A DNA stretch of 64,000 nt from Aquibium microcysteis (GCF_014495845.1 NZ_CP061080.1:1229001-1293000), one strand, 5' to 3'. Counted from the first letter of the stretch, positions 1 through 9,852 are shown. The notes: generated from the letters alone by a model not told the origin. Numbers and translations: made by a program.

Positions 1-54
1 TGGCGAGGCGCTCGAACTCTGATGCGGATCGCGGGGGGAACGAACGGGGGCGCG

Positions 55-459
55 ATGCGCGCGCTGCTGCTGGCCGGCGGGCTGGTCTGGTCGGCCTGCG
101 CTGCGGCGGCCGATTTTCCGGGCGGCGTCTACGCGCCGTCGCAGGAACTCTGCGCGGCCGGACTGGCCGGCGGCATCCAGTCCATTTTCGAACAGGGAGA
201 CACGGTCCTGACGGCGGCCGGCATCGAGGGGATCGAGTATCACTGCGATTTCGTCCAGGTCCTCGAAGGCCGGCGGACGCCCGGCTTCGTCGTCACCGCG
301 CTGTGCGAGGAGCCGGACTTCGCCTTCCCCGACCTGCTGGCCATCGTGCCGCGCGGAGAGGACGAGCTGCAGGTCACCTCGGTGCTGGATGCGGCGGGCG
401 GCGAGCCCTCCGCCAACAGCGGCACCTACCATCGGTGCAAGGGACTCGAACTGCCCTGA
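55..459 (+). CDS. small secreted cysteine-containing protein, unknown function
   Basis: I do not recognise a family. The 134-residue product begins with a clear signal peptide (hydrophobic run LLLAGGLVW, then small residues ending near AAAA before DFPGG), so it should be exported to the periplasm. The mature part has four cysteines (in QELCA, YHCDF, ALCEE and HRCKG), an even number that suggests two disulfide bonds. An in-frame ATG lies 33 bases earlier, but it would put a polar 11-residue extension before the signal peptide, and a G-rich ribosome-binding stretch sits just before position 55, so I chose 55. The gene lies 104 bases upstream of gatC on the same strand. Function unknown. Confidence 0.6.
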   Translation: MRALLLAGGLVWSACAAAADFPGGVYAPSQELCAAGLAGGIQSIFEQGDTVLTAAGIEGIEYHCDFVQVLEGRRTPGFVVTALCEEPDFAFPDLLAIVPRGEDELQVTSVLDAAGGEPSANSGTYHRCKGLELP

Positions 460-563
460 GCCGCCGCTGCCGGCCGGTCGGGCGTTGCGCCCCGCCCGTC
501 CGACCGGTATAGCGCGGGACGGCCCCGCGCGAGCCACGGGCCGGTCACATCCCGGAGAAGCCC

Positions 564-851
564 ATGTCCGTCGATCTCGCCACCGTCAAGCGCGTCGCCC
601 ACCTCGCCCGCATCGCCGTCACCGAGGAGGATGCGGAACGGATGACCGGGGAGCTCAACGCCATCCTCGGCTTCGTCGAGCAGCTGGACGAGGTCGACGT
701 GTCCGGTGTCGAGCCGATGACGTCCGTGATCCCCATGCAGATGCGCAAGCGCGAGGACGTGGTGACGGACGGCGGCAAGGCCGCCGACGTCGTCGCCAAC
801 GCCCCGGCCTCGGCGGAGAATTTCTTCCTCGTGCCGAAGGTGGTGGAGTAG
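564..851 (+). CDS. gatC: Asp-tRNA(Asn)/Glu-tRNA(Gln) amidotransferase subunit C
   Basis: GatC is the small belt subunit of the GatCAB complex, which converts misacylated Glu-tRNA(Gln) and Asp-tRNA(Asn) to the correct aminoacyl-tRNAs in the cytoplasm. The 95-residue length is typical. The N-terminus [16 protein letters not shown] and the central [16 protein letters not shown] segment are classic GatC signatures, and the end ([11 protein letters not shown]) also matches the family. A GGAGA ribosome-binding site precedes the ATG. A GNAT gene follows after 6 bases and then gatA, so the three probably share one transcript. gatB is not in the window. Confidence 0.95.
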   Translation: MSVDLATVKRVAHLARIAVTEEDAERMTGELNAILGFVEQLDEVDVSGVEPMTSVIPMQMRKREDVVTDGGKAADVVANAPASAENFFLVPKVVE

Positions 852-857
852 CCCGCC

Positions 858-1328
858 ATGGCCGTGACGATCGCCGCCGAGACGCCGCTGCAGGACGACG
901 TGCGCCGGCTCGTGGCCGCGCTCAACGCCTATATGATGCCGCTCACTCCGCGCGAATTCCAGTTCCAGCTCACCGTCGAGCAGATGGCCGCGCCGTCGGT
1001 GACCTGCTTCGTGGCCCGCGACGAAGCGGGCAGGGCCGTCGGCATGGGATCGCTCAAGGACCATGGCGAGGGGCTGGGCGAGGTGAAGCGCATGTACACG
1101 CTTCCCGAAGTCCGGGGCCGGCGCATCGGCTCCCTGCTGCTGCAGCGCATCGAAGGCCTCGCCCGCGACAGGGGCCTGACGCTCCTGGTGCTGGAAACCG
1201 GCGAGGCCCCGGGCTTCGAGGAGGCCTGGCGCGTCTACGAGCGCGGCGGCTTCACGGTCTGCGGTGCCGTGCTCGACTATCCCGATTCAGGCTATTCGCG
1301 CTTTTACGAGAAGAAGATCCTTTCATGA
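858..1328 (+). CDS. GNAT-family N-acetyltransferase
   Basis: A 156-residue protein with one Gcn5-related acetyltransferase fold. The acetyl-CoA-binding motif A is visible as [20 protein letters not shown] (the Q/RxxGxG/A loop is RGRRIG), followed by the ERGGF segment typical of the fold's end. It lies between gatC and gatA: 6 bases after gatC, and its TGA overlaps the gatA ATG (ATGA), implying translational coupling. The substrate cannot be told from sequence. The position suggests shared expression with the amidotransferase, but a functional link is not shown. Confidence 0.85.
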   Translation: MAVTIAAETPLQDDVRRLVAALNAYMMPLTPREFQFQLTVEQMAAPSVTCFVARDEAGRAVGMGSLKDHGEGLGEVKRMYTLPEVRGRRIGSLLLQRIEGLARDRGLTLLVLETGEAPGFEEAWRVYERGGFTVCGAVLDYPDSGYSRFYEKKILS

Positions 1329-2896
1329 CCGAGCTGACCAGACTGACGATCGCGCAGGCGCGCGACAAGCTTGCGGCCGGGGAGTTCAAGGCTGCCGAAC
1401 TCACCGACGCCTATCTGGCCGCGATCGACGCGGCCAACGGGACGCTGAACGCCTATGTGACGGTCACCCACGACAAGGCTCGCGCCATGGCCGCCGCGTC
1501 AGACGAGCGGCTCGCGAAGCGGCAGGGCGGCGCGCTCGAGGGCATTCCGCTCGGCATCAAGGACCTGTTCGGTACCGAAGGCGTCCACACCCAGGCCTGC
1601 AGCCATGTGCTCGACGGCTTCGAGCCGCGCTACGAATCGACCGTGACGGCCAATCTCTGGGCCGACGGCGCGGTGATGCTGGGCAAGCTCAACATGGACG
1701 AGTTCGCCATGGGCTCGTCCAACGAGACCTCCTACTACGGCCCCGTGGTCAATCCCTGGCGGCGCTCGCGCGAGATGATCGTGGCCGGCATGCCCGTCAC
1801 GCATGGCGGCGAGGGCGGCTTCGCCGGGGCCGGCAGCGGCGTGCGCACCGAGCGCGTGACCGACAATGTCGACCTCGTGCCCGGCGGATCATCGGGCGGA
1901 TCGGCAGCCGCCGTCTCGGCCTGGCTCTGCGCGGGCGCGACGGCGACCGACACCGGCGGCTCGATCCGCCAGCCGGCGGCCTTCACCGGCACGGTCGGGA
2001 TCAAGCCCACCTACGGCCGCTGCTCGCGCTGGGGCATCGTCGCCTTCGCCTCCTCGCTCGACCAGGCCGGCCCGATCGCCCGCGACGTCCGCGATGCCGC
2101 GATCCTGCTGAAGTCGATGGCCTCCGTCGACACGAAGGACACGACCTCCGTCGACCTGCCGGTTCCGGACTACGAAGCCTCGCTCGGCCGGTCGATTCGC
2201 GGAATGAAGATCGGCATCCCGCGCGAGTACCGGGTCGAGGGCATGCCGGACGAGATCGAGGCGCTGTGGCAGCAGGGCATCGACTGGATGCGCGACGCCG
2301 GCGCCGAGATCGTCGACATCTCGCTGCCGCACACGAAATACGCCCTGCCGGCCTACTACATCGTCGCGCCCGCCGAGGCCTCCTCCAACCTCGCCCGCTA
2401 CGACGGCGTCCGCTACGGCCTGCGGGTGCCCGGCAAGGACATCGTCGAGATGTACGAGAAGACCCGCGCCGAAGGTTTCGGCCGCGAGGTCAAGCGCCGC
2501 ATCATGATCGGCACCTACGTGCTCTCGGCCGGCTATTACGACGCCTATTATCTCAAGGCGCAGAAGGTGCGCACGCTGATCAAGAAGGATTTCGAGGACG
2601 TCTTCGCCGCCGGCGTCGACGCCATCCTGACCCCGGCCACGCCCTCGGCCGCCTTCGGCATCGCAGACCAGGACATGGCGAGCGATCCGGTGAAGATGTA
2701 CCTGAACGACATCTTCACGGTGACCGTGAACATGGCCGGTCTGCCCGGCATCGCCGTCCCCGCCGGCCTCGACGGCCGCGGCCTGCCGCTCGGCCTGCAG
2801 CTGATCGGCCGTCCCTTCGAGGAGGAGACGCTGTTCCGCACCGCGCACGTGATCGAGCAGGCGGCGGGGCGGTTCGAGCCGACGAAGTGGTGGTAG
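1325..2896 (+). CDS. gatA: Asp-tRNA(Asn)/Glu-tRNA(Gln) amidotransferase subunit A
   Basis: GatA is the amidase-signature subunit of GatCAB; it hydrolyses glutamine and passes ammonia to the GatB active site. The catalytic triad is visible: Lys79 in PLGIKDLFG, the cis-Ser in [12 protein letters not shown] (about Ser189) and the nucleophile in DTGGSIRQP (about Ser213). The start is the ATG overlapping the stop of the GNAT gene. The product is 523 residues, about 30 longer than I expect for this family. The excess sits at about residues 147-181, after NPWRR and before LVPGGSSGG, where most GatA proteins run almost directly from one motif to the other. The insert is in frame and the rest of the protein looks intact. 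Confidence 0.95.
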   Translation: MTELTRLTIAQARDKLAAGEFKAAELTDAYLAAIDAANGTLNAYVTVTHDKARAMAAASDERLAKRQGGALEGIPLGIKDLFGTEGVHTQACSHVLDGFEPRYESTVTANLWADGAVMLGKLNMDEFAMGSSNETSYYGPVVNPWRRSREMIVAGMPVTHGGEGGFAGAGSGVRTERVTDNVDLVPGGSSGGSAAAVSAWLCAGATATDTGGSIRQPAAFTGTVGIKPTYGRCSRWGIVAFASSLDQAGPIARDVRDAAILLKSMASVDTKDTTSVDLPVPDYEASLGRSIRGMKIGIPREYRVEGMPDEIEALWQQGIDWMRDAGAEIVDISLPHTKYALPAYYIVAPAEASSNLARYDGVRYGLRVPGKDIVEMYEKTRAEGFGREVKRRIMIGTYVLSAGYYDAYYLKAQKVRTLIKKDFEDVFAAGVDAILTPATPSAAFGIADQDMASDPVKMYLNDIFTVTVNMAGLPGIAVPAGLDGRGLPLGLQLIGRPFEEETLFRTAHVIEQAAGRFEPTKWW

Positions 2897-3006
2897 GGAG
2901 GTCATTCCCGGCGGCCGGAGCGCGGCCGGGGGCCTCGTACCGGGCGCGGTGAATGCCGCATTCATGGAGGCGCGAATCGGCCCCCCTGGATACAAACGCT
3001 GGTTCG

Positions 3007-3031
3007 CGCCCGATCCGCATCGGATCGGGCG
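3007..3031. terminator. hairpin between convergent gatA and higA, probable bidirectional terminator
   Basis: A perfect 11-bp stem (CGCCCGATCCG / CGGATCGGGCG) closes a 3-base CAT loop in the 222-bp gap between two convergent genes. There is no T-tract on either side, so intrinsic termination would be weak or assisted. A second small palindrome, TGAATGC-C-GCATTCA, lies at 2950-2964 in the same gap. I see no gene here. Confidence 0.5.
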
Positions 3032-3118
3032 TCAGCAGGGCTCAGAGGGTTGGACATCGATACTCTGGGACTCGCCGGAATCGCGCGCATCACAGGCGCA
3101 ATGCTTCCAGCTCCGGCG

Positions 3119-3400
3119 TCACGCGGCATCCCGGACGCTGATCTCGACCTGAAGCCCGGCCGCGCCCAGCAGTTTGAAGAGTGCATCCAGCGAGAACAGG
3201 TCGATCTTGCCGCGCAGAAGATCGGAAATGCGCGGCTGCGTCACGCCGAGACGGCGGGCGGCCTCCGCCTGCGTCCAGCGCTTCGACCGGATATGCTGTT
3301 CCAGCGCCATCATCAGCGTGGAACGGAGCTTCATGTTCTCCGCGTCTGCGGCCGTGTCCTCGATGGCGTCCCAGGCGCTTGCAAACGTCTTCTCGGTCAT
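3119..3400 (-). CDS. HigA-like XRE-family antitoxin
   Basis: A 93-residue protein with a helix-turn-helix of the Cro/CI (XRE) type near residues 43-65, seen as WTQAEAARRLGVTQPRISDL. The C-terminal part, LFSLDALFKLLGAAGL, is characteristic of antitoxins paired with Gp49-like toxins. It should neutralise the upstream toxin and repress the operon. Its ATG overlaps the toxin stop codon (ATGA), so the two are translationally coupled, with the toxin first as is usual for higBA. A palindrome in front of the toxin gene is the probable binding site. Confidence 0.88.
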   Translation of the reverse strand: MTEKTFASAWDAIEDTAADAENMKLRSTLMMALEQHIRSKRWTQAEAARRLGVTQPRISDLLRGKIDLFSLDALFKLLGAAGLQVEISVRDAA

Positions 3401-3726
3401 GACCGCTGTACCTTCACCAGTTCCAGATAGCGCTTCGAGGCGAGCGCCAGATCCGCCTTGCTTGTCTTCTGCGAGGTCTTGCGGAAGCAGTGCAGGACAT
3501 GGACGGCATCCGCGAAGTTCGCAACATAGATCACCCTGAAGGCGCCGGCCTCGTCTCTTATCCTGATCTCCTGGACACCCTTTCCGAGCGTCGCCATAGG
3601 CTTCCAGTCCGAGGGAAGAAAACCGTTCTGTATTTTCTCCAGCTGGTATCCGGCCGCGCGCCGGACCGCGGTGGGGAAGGCCCGCAGGTCGGCCAGAGAA
3701 CTCCCCCAGAACCGCAGCGCTTTCAT
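3397..3726 (-). CDS. HigB/RelE-like toxin of the phage Gp49 family
   Basis: A 109-residue basic protein of the Gp49-like (DUF891) toxin family, related to RelE ribosome-dependent mRNA interferases. Recognisable stretches are GYQLEKIQNGFLPSDWKPM, the EIRIRDEAGAFRVIYVA strand pair and the HCFRKTSQKT segment, where the conserved F-x-K-K/R-T motif lies. I chose the ATG at 3726, giving MKALRFWGS; a TTG five codons earlier is possible but would fall in the operator. It is the first gene of a toxin-antitoxin pair with the XRE antitoxin downstream. The pair sits alone between gatA and a membrane-protein gene. Confidence 0.88.
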   Translation of the reverse strand: MKALRFWGSSLADLRAFPTAVRRAAGYQLEKIQNGFLPSDWKPMATLGKGVQEIRIRDEAGAFRVIYVANFADAVHVLHCFRKTSQKTSKADLALASKRYLELVKVQRS

Positions 3727-3735
3727 GAAGGGAGT

Positions 3736-3751
3736 ATACAAGAACTTGTAT
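3736..3751. promoter_or_regulatory. palindromic operator of the HigBA-like pair
   Basis: The 16-bp sequence ATACAAGAACTTGTAT is an inverted repeat with 7-bp arms and a 2-bp centre. It ends 9 bases before the toxin ATG. On the minus strand a TATACT hexamer, a good -10 element, overlaps its proximal edge, so a bound repressor would block the promoter and the transcript leader would be very short. Antitoxin autoregulation through such sites is established for the family; binding here is inferred. Confidence 0.6.
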
Positions 3752-3867
3752 GGCGCGCAAAGCCCGCCGCGTCATTGCCGACGGCGCATCCCTTGCAGGC
3801 CAGCGAGAACGACGGCAATACGTCTGCGGATGGCAGACAGAGCATCGACCGTGCGGGGGACCCGAGC

Positions 3868-4488
3868 ATGAACAACAGCCATGTCCCCCCGCGCCGCGAC
3901 GGGGCGCCCTGGCGCATCACGGTGCGCAAGACCGCAGACGGAGTGGGCGTCTACAATCCGACGCGCCGCAAGCTCGGCCTCGTCATCTTCATGGTCTTCT
4001 GGCTCTGCGGCTGGTCGGCCGGCGAGTGGTTTGCGCTGTCCGAGATTCTGCGCCCGGGTTCGCCGCTGGTCGTCGACCTGTTCCTGCTCGTCTGGGTGTC
4101 GCTCTGGACGCTCGGCGGGCTTGCCGTTCTGGCGGTGGTCGCCTGGAATCTCGTCGGGGTGGAAAAACTGTTCCTGGTCGAGGGTGGCGGCGTCGTCGTC
4201 GAGCGCGGCATCGGCCCGCTGACGAGGCGCAAGGTGTATCGCGTCGACCAGGTCGGCGAGATCGGCTTCGCGCACCAGCTCGGATCGCGGCGCGCCGAGG
4301 GCATCCTGTCGGGCGGTGCCGTACGCTTCTTCGCCGACGGCAAGCCGCAGTCCTTCGGCATCGATCTCGACGACGAGGAGACGCACCGGGTGGTGAGCCT
4401 GATGCAGGACTTCGTCGGGCGGCACCGGCCGCAGCCCGCCGCGACCGGCGAGACGGGCGAACGCAACGGCGGCGACGCGACGCCGTAG
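3868..4488 (+). CDS. membrane protein with two helices and a cytoplasmic C-terminal domain, unknown function
   Basis: A 206-residue protein. Residues about 35-55 (LVIFMVFWLCGWSAG) and 66-95 (LFLLVWVSLWTLGGLAVLAVV) are two hydrophobic helices, leaving both termini on the same side, probably cytoplasmic. The C-terminal part, with alternating short strands (KLFLVEGGGVVVERGIG, KVYRVDQVGEI), resembles the plain beta folds of bacterial PH-like domains, but I cannot assign a family. The chosen ATG follows a short purine-rich stretch; the frame is open further upstream without a convincing start. It is followed after 60 bases by the YdcF-like gene. Function unknown. Confidence 0.7.
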   Translation: MNNSHVPPRRDGAPWRITVRKTADGVGVYNPTRRKLGLVIFMVFWLCGWSAGEWFALSEILRPGSPLVVDLFLLVWVSLWTLGGLAVLAVVAWNLVGVEKLFLVEGGGVVVERGIGPLTRRKVYRVDQVGEIGFAHQLGSRRAEGILSGGAVRFFADGKPQSFGIDLDDEETHRVVSLMQDFVGRHRPQPAATGETGERNGGDATP

Positions 4489-4548
4489 CCGGGACGTGAC
4501 TGAGGCCTCCCGTAGTCCAGTCGCCCCGCGGCGAGAAAGGCGATTTCC

Positions 4549-5346
4549 TTGTTCTTCGTTGCTTCCAAGATCTTCTGGCTACTCGCCAACCCGCTGTCGC
4601 TGGCGACGCTGCTGGCGCTGGCGTCGTTCCTGCTGGTCCTCGCCGGCTGGCGGCGCCTCGCCGCGACCGCGGGCGGTCTCGGCTTCCTGGTCCTCGCCGT
4701 CTCCGGCTGGACGACGGCGGGTGCCCTCATGCTGCATCCGCTGGAGGAGCGATTCCAGCGTCCGATGACGCTTCCGGAGCGAATCGACGGTATCGTCGTG
4801 CTCGGCGGCGGCTTCGAAGGCGGGGTCAACCGCACCCGCGGCGGCTACGAACTGAATTCCTCCGGCGACCGCTTCGTCGAGACGGCGATCCTGGCGCTTC
4901 GCCATCCGGAGGCGAAGGTGCTCGTATCGGGCGGCACCGGCGCCCTGATGCTGGCCGGCGAGGGGGACGGCGAGACCGCGCCGCGCCTTCTGGAAGCGCT
5001 TGGCGTCGGGCGCGGCAGACTGCTTCTCGACAACGAGGCCCGCAACACCCAGGAGAACGCGATGTTCTCAAAGCGGCTCGCCGATCCGAAGCCGGGCGAA
5101 ACTTGGCTCCTCGTGACATCGGCCTTCCACATGCCGCGCTCCGTCGGGCTGTTCCGCAAGGCCGGTTTCCAGGTGCTGCCGTGGCCGGCCGATTACCGGA
5201 CGTCCGGCGCCGAACGGCCCGGGCTTGCCGAGGACAATGCCTTCGATTCGATGCAGAACACGGCGCTGGCGATCCGCGAGTGGATCGGGCTTGCCGCGTA
5301 CCGAATCACGGGCCGGATCGACGTGTTGCTGCCGGCCCCCGAGTGA
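4549..5346 (+). CDS. YdcF-family (DUF218, SanA/ElyC-like) membrane protein
   Basis: A 265-residue protein with two N-terminal hydrophobic segments (residues about 7-30 and 37-58) followed by a DUF218 domain. Domain hallmarks are GIVVLGGGF, KVLVSGGTG, the acidic NTQENA segment and LLVTSAFHMPRSV. E. coli relatives (ElyC, SanA) affect envelope integrity and peptidoglycan precursor handling; the chemistry is not settled. The start is a TTG, chosen because AGAAAGG stands 9 bases before it and because the first transmembrane helix begins directly after (FFVASKIFWLL). The N-terminal helices should anchor it in the inner membrane with the domain in the periplasm. Confidence 0.88.
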   Translation: MFFVASKIFWLLANPLSLATLLALASFLLVLAGWRRLAATAGGLGFLVLAVSGWTTAGALMLHPLEERFQRPMTLPERIDGIVVLGGGFEGGVNRTRGGYELNSSGDRFVETAILALRHPEAKVLVSGGTGALMLAGEGDGETAPRLLEALGVGRGRLLLDNEARNTQENAMFSKRLADPKPGETWLLVTSAFHMPRSVGLFRKAGFQVLPWPADYRTSGAERPGLAEDNAFDSMQNTALAIREWIGLAAYRITGRIDVLLPAPE

Positions 5347-5365
5347 CCGCTCGACCCCGGTCGGT

Positions 5366-5440
5366 TCAGAGGAGGAAGAGGATCAGGATGATGATGGGGA
5401 TCGGAATGCCGAGAAGCCAAAGTCCAAGACCGCGAAACAT
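5366..5440 (-). CDS. 24-residue hydrophobic membrane peptide
   Basis: A very short gene, convergent with the YdcF-like gene. Its product starts MFRGLGLWLLGIP and then consists almost entirely of isoleucine, leucine, phenylalanine and proline, ending in LILFLL; it would form one transmembrane segment with a short basic N-terminus. Evidence that it is real: an ATG with a GGAGA ribosome-binding site 9 bases upstream, an intact frame ended by TGA, and a composition unlike a random GC-rich frame. I recall similar tiny LGLWLLGIPIP peptides in other Rhizobiales but cannot verify that here. Function unknown; small membrane peptides often modulate larger membrane proteins. Confidence 0.6.
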   Translation of the reverse strand: MFRGLGLWLLGIPIPIIILILFLL

Positions 5441-5532
5441 CTGCGTTCTCCAGTTGAAGAGCGGATCTGCAACGGACGGGATCGTTCTTCGGTTCCGGCA
5501 GAGGCGGCATGATCGTTCGATGACGCGTTCGG

Positions 5533-6219
5533 CTATGACAGCAGTGCCGACCGCGCCGTGGAGAAGAACTGCCGACGGACCAGGACGGTGAGCACGAGCA
5601 GCGTCGTCATCACCAGCACCGCCGGGCCGACGAACCAGCCGAGATAGCCGATCGAGAAGAACAGCCCGCGCAGTCCCGAATTGAAATGACCGCCGGCGAT
5701 CACGTTCATGCGGGCGGCCCGCAGCAGCGCCGTCTCGAGGTCGGCCTCCTCGGCGTCCTTGGTCATGGGCACCGCGCCGATCAGGATCGAGCAGTAGTTG
5801 AACAGCCGGTAGGCCCAGCCGAACTTGAAGAAGGTGTAGGCCAGGAGCGTCATCAGCCCGAGCACCTTGACCTCGTAGACGGCGCGGTCGGGTGCACCTG
5901 CCAGCGGCAGGTCAGCGAGCAGCATGAGCACGGCATCCGACGACTGCAGCAGGGCGAAGCAGCCGCCGAGCGCCAGGAGCGCGCTCGAGGCGAAGAAGGC
6001 GGTCCCCTGCTGCAGGCCTGTCATGATGCCGGTGTCGATCATGCGCAGCTCGCGCCGCGCCATCGTGCGCATCCACGCTTCCCGGTGCGCATTCATCAGC
6101 TGCGTCAGCGACTTGCGTCTGAAGAAGCGGCCCGACGTCGCCTGCGAGAACAGCACCCAGAGCAGGATGAAGACGGCAAGCGCCGAGGCGTCGGTCCAGT
6201 GGAAGGAATCGGTGTCCAT
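5533..6219 (-). CDS. DUF599 family integral membrane protein
   Basis: A 228-residue protein matching the DUF599 family in length and character. There are four strongly hydrophobic stretches: near residues 13-30 (LAVFILLWVLF), 70-95, 110-135 (VLGLMTLLAYTFFKFGWAYR) and 185-215 (GPAVLVMTTLLVLTVLV). The segment FKFGWAYRLFNYC followed by the AARMN and GGHFNSGLRG motifs is diagnostic of the family. The ATG at 6219 (MDTDSFHW) gives the expected N-terminus; the frame upstream is open but lacks a credible signal. No function is established for the family. Confidence 0.85.
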   Translation of the reverse strand: MDTDSFHWTDASALAVFILLWVLFSQATSGRFFRRKSLTQLMNAHREAWMRTMARRELRMIDTGIMTGLQQGTAFFASSALLALGGCFALLQSSDAVLMLLADLPLAGAPDRAVYEVKVLGLMTLLAYTFFKFGWAYRLFNYCSILIGAVPMTKDAEEADLETALLRAARMNVIAGGHFNSGLRGLFFSIGYLGWFVGPAVLVMTTLLVLTVLVRRQFFSTARSALLS

Positions 6220-6500
6220 CGCCGCAGCATATCCCTCTCGCGGCCCGACGGCAGGAGCCTTCCGGGCCGATGCCACGATTTGGACAAAACGATTGAGACA
6301 TCGTTGACGGCCGCCGCGCACTAAGCCCTTGATCGGATTGCCGCTACAGGCCGCAAGCAGCGTCTCGCGCCCGCAGCTGCCGCCGGATTGCCTCTTTTGC
6401 GGTTGCGAACAGGAAGCCGACGCATTACAGGGAGGTCGTGAATTGGAGCGTTTCTGTCACGCGTAGCGGCGCTCCGGGGCAACCATCAACACGGAAGATC

Positions 6501-6629
6501 ATGGACAATACGGTACCGAAATCGTGCTGGGGCGTCACCGCCAAGGCGATCGTGGGTTTTGCGGGTCTCATTCTTCTGGCATGGCTGGTCGGCGGCGCCG
6601 AGCACGCAACGGTTCTCGCAGCGAGCTGA
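6501..6629 (+). CDS. 42-residue single-helix membrane peptide
   Basis: A small gene encoding MDNTVPKSCWGVTAKA followed by a hydrophobic helix (IVGFAGLILLAWLVGG) and a short polar tail, a typical one-pass membrane peptide. GGAAG stands 5 bases before the ATG. The strongest support is the perfect intrinsic terminator 27 bases after the stop, which shows that something on this strand is transcribed and ends here, separately from sdaA. An ATG 63 bases upstream in the same frame is possible but adds a polar extension with no ribosome-binding site. Function unknown. Confidence 0.55.
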   Translation: MDNTVPKSCWGVTAKAIVGFAGLILLAWLVGGAEHATVLAAS

Positions 6630-6656
6630 GGACTGCCAGTCGCAGACGGAATTGCG

Positions 6657-6690
6657 GGGCGCGGCATCATTGCCGCGCCCTTTTCTTTTC
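6657..6690 (+). terminator. intrinsic terminator after the 42-residue peptide gene
   Basis: A perfect 10-bp GC-rich stem (GGGCGCGGCA / TGCCGCGCCC) with a TCAT loop is followed by TTTTCTTTT. It is the clearest rho-independent terminator in the window. It separates the small-peptide transcript from sdaA, whose GTG lies about 150 bases downstream; that gap presumably holds the sdaA promoter. Confidence 0.9.
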
Positions 6691-6838
6691 CGCTGGGCGT
6701 CCGACCGGTAAGGTGGACCGGGTCCGCCGCCGGAACGGCCGACGCGGGATGTCGCGGCAGGATCAGCAGACGTCGGGAGCCGCGCAGCGAAGCCGGTGCG
6801 AACAATCGAACATCCCACCGCATCCTGGAGGCCTGCCT

Positions 6839-8239
<1,401 letters not shown>

Positions 8240-8313
8240 GGCCGCGACGTTGCGTCCTGTGGAGAACCGGCGACGCCATTGACCGGGCGCGAGAGGGCGC
8301 TACACCTGCTGCC

Positions 8314-8751
8314 ATGTCGCTCAACCTGATCAAGCTCTGCGTCGGCGCCGACAGCGTCGAGGATCTCGAAAGCTGGATCGAATTCCGGCTGGGCGAGATG
8401 CGGCGGGCGGGCGAGGTGCCTGAGCAGGTGCACACCACGCGCATGGTGCCGAAGCGCGTCGAGGAACTCCTCGACGGCGGCTCGCTCTACTGGGTGATCA
8501 AGGGCAACGTCCAGTGCCGGCAGCGGCTCGTCGACATCCGGCCCTTCGTCGATACCGACGGCATCGGCCGCTGCCATCTCGTTCTCGATCCGCGGATCAT
8601 CGTCACCGACTGGCAGCCGCGCCGCGCCTTCCAGGGTTGGCGCTACCTGACGCCGGCAGACGCGCCAGCCGATCTCGGCGCCGGCCGCGCCGGCTGGGCG
8701 GCGCTGCCGACGGAACTGCGCCGCGAACTCGCCGATCTCGGCCTGCTCTGA
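8314..8751 (+). CDS. DUF1489 family protein
   Basis: A 145-residue soluble protein matching the alphaproteobacterial DUF1489 family: start MSLNLIKLCVGADSVEDL, the HTTRMVPKR segment, GGSLYWVIKG, and GRCHLVLDP with the FQGWRYL motif. The function is unknown. Start chosen at the ATG giving the conserved N-terminus; no strong ribosome-binding site is seen. It lies between sdaA and mipZ on the same strand. Confidence 0.88.
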   Translation: MSLNLIKLCVGADSVEDLESWIEFRLGEMRRAGEVPEQVHTTRMVPKRVEELLDGGSLYWVIKGNVQCRQRLVDIRPFVDTDGIGRCHLVLDPRIIVTDWQPRRAFQGWRYLTPADAPADLGAGRAGWAALPTELRRELADLGLL

Positions 8752-8848
8752 CTGAAGCGCGCGACCGAAGTCCGGTAAACATTTGATCGGCTTGTGCCGG
8801 CGGACGAATGGCGGCATTCTGTCGCCGGGACGTTCGGGTGGCGAAACC

Positions 8849-9787
8849 ATGCTTGTGACGGGATTGACCGGTCCCACGGACGGGCGGAAGCACGAAAGCG
8901 CGCACGTCATCGTCTGCGGCAACGAGAAGGGCGGCTCGGGCAAGTCGACCACGGCCGCGCATATCGCCATAGCGCTCCAGCGCGCCGGCCATTCGGTGGC
9001 GACCATCGATCTCGACGGGCGCCAGCTCACCCTGACGCGCTACTTCGAGAACCGGCGCCGCTGGGCCGCCAAGGCGCGGCTTTCGCTTCCCGTCCCGCAC
9101 CATTTCCACGTTCCGCCGGCCTACAGGGAAACGGTCTCGGCCGCCGAAAGCGAGGAATTCCGCCGGCTGACCGAGGGTCTGGCCGAGATCGAGAACAGCC
9201 ACGACTTCGTCGTCGTCGACACCCCCGGATCCGACACTTTCCTCAACCGGCTCGCTCACCGGATCGCCGATACGCTGGTGACGCCGATGAACGACAGCTT
9301 CATCGATTTCGACGTGCTCGCCCGCGTCGATCCCGTCACCCACGAAATTCTCGAGACGTCGCAATATGCGGCGGCGGTGCGCGAGGCGCGCCGCGAGCGC
9401 AGGCGCGCCGACAACTCGCTGCTCGACTGGGTGGTGGTCCGCAACCGCCTGTCCAGTATCGCCTCCCGCAACGAGCAGAAGATCGACGCCTGCCTGAAGA
9501 ACCTGTCGGCGCGCCTCGGCTTCCGGATCGCCGACGGCATCTCCGAGCGCGTCATCTTCCGGGAGTTCTTCCCCATCGGCCTTACCGCGCTCGACGATTT
9601 CGAGGAGCACGTTCTGGGCACGAAGCCGACGCTGTCCCATCTGGCGGCGCGCCAGGAGATACGCCAGCTGATCGCCGCGCTGCGGCTCCCGACGGACGTG
9701 GCGGGGAAGCGCCGCGCCGATCTCCGCCGCCAGTTCGCGGAGACCGCCGGCCGGCCGCTCCGACTGCCCGACATCTTCGCCGAGTGA
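8849..9787 (+). CDS. mipZ: MipZ-like division-plane positioning ATPase
   Basis: A ParA/MinD-superfamily ATPase of 312 residues. MipZ forms a polar gradient in alphaproteobacteria and inhibits FtsZ assembly away from midcell. Visible features: deviant Walker A NEKGGSGKSTTAAH with the signature lysine, switch I VATIDLDGRQLTLTRYF, Walker B/switch II FVVVDTPGSDT, and DWVVVRNRLSSI. LDGRQLTLTRYFENR and the long charged insert around 190-210 are typical of MipZ rather than chromosome-partition ParA. The ATG at 8849 gives the usual short N-terminal extension. A VWA-like gene and a DnaJ-domain gene follow. Confidence 0.92.
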   Translation: MLVTGLTGPTDGRKHESAHVIVCGNEKGGSGKSTTAAHIAIALQRAGHSVATIDLDGRQLTLTRYFENRRRWAAKARLSLPVPHHFHVPPAYRETVSAAESEEFRRLTEGLAEIENSHDFVVVDTPGSDTFLNRLAHRIADTLVTPMNDSFIDFDVLARVDPVTHEILETSQYAAAVREARRERRRADNSLLDWVVVRNRLSSIASRNEQKIDACLKNLSARLGFRIADGISERVIFREFFPIGLTALDDFEEHVLGTKPTLSHLAARQEIRQLIAALRLPTDVAGKRRADLRRQFAETAGRPLRLPDIFAE

Positions 9788-9852
9788 CGACGGCTCCGGT
9801 GCGCCATCGCCGGGGCTTGCATCGCAGCGCCCACCGCCACATCTTCAGCGCC

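Noticed and set aside
2-22. Possible end of an upstream gene (frame ending GEALEL then TGA)
   Set aside because: Only six codons are visible; too short to support a call.
389-1324. 5' extension of the gatA frame to 389
   Set aside because: The conserved GatA N-terminus starts at 1325; the extension runs through gatC and the GNAT gene in a shadow frame.
6691-6838. Glycine or other riboswitch before sdaA
   Set aside because: No conserved aptamer core could be recognised.
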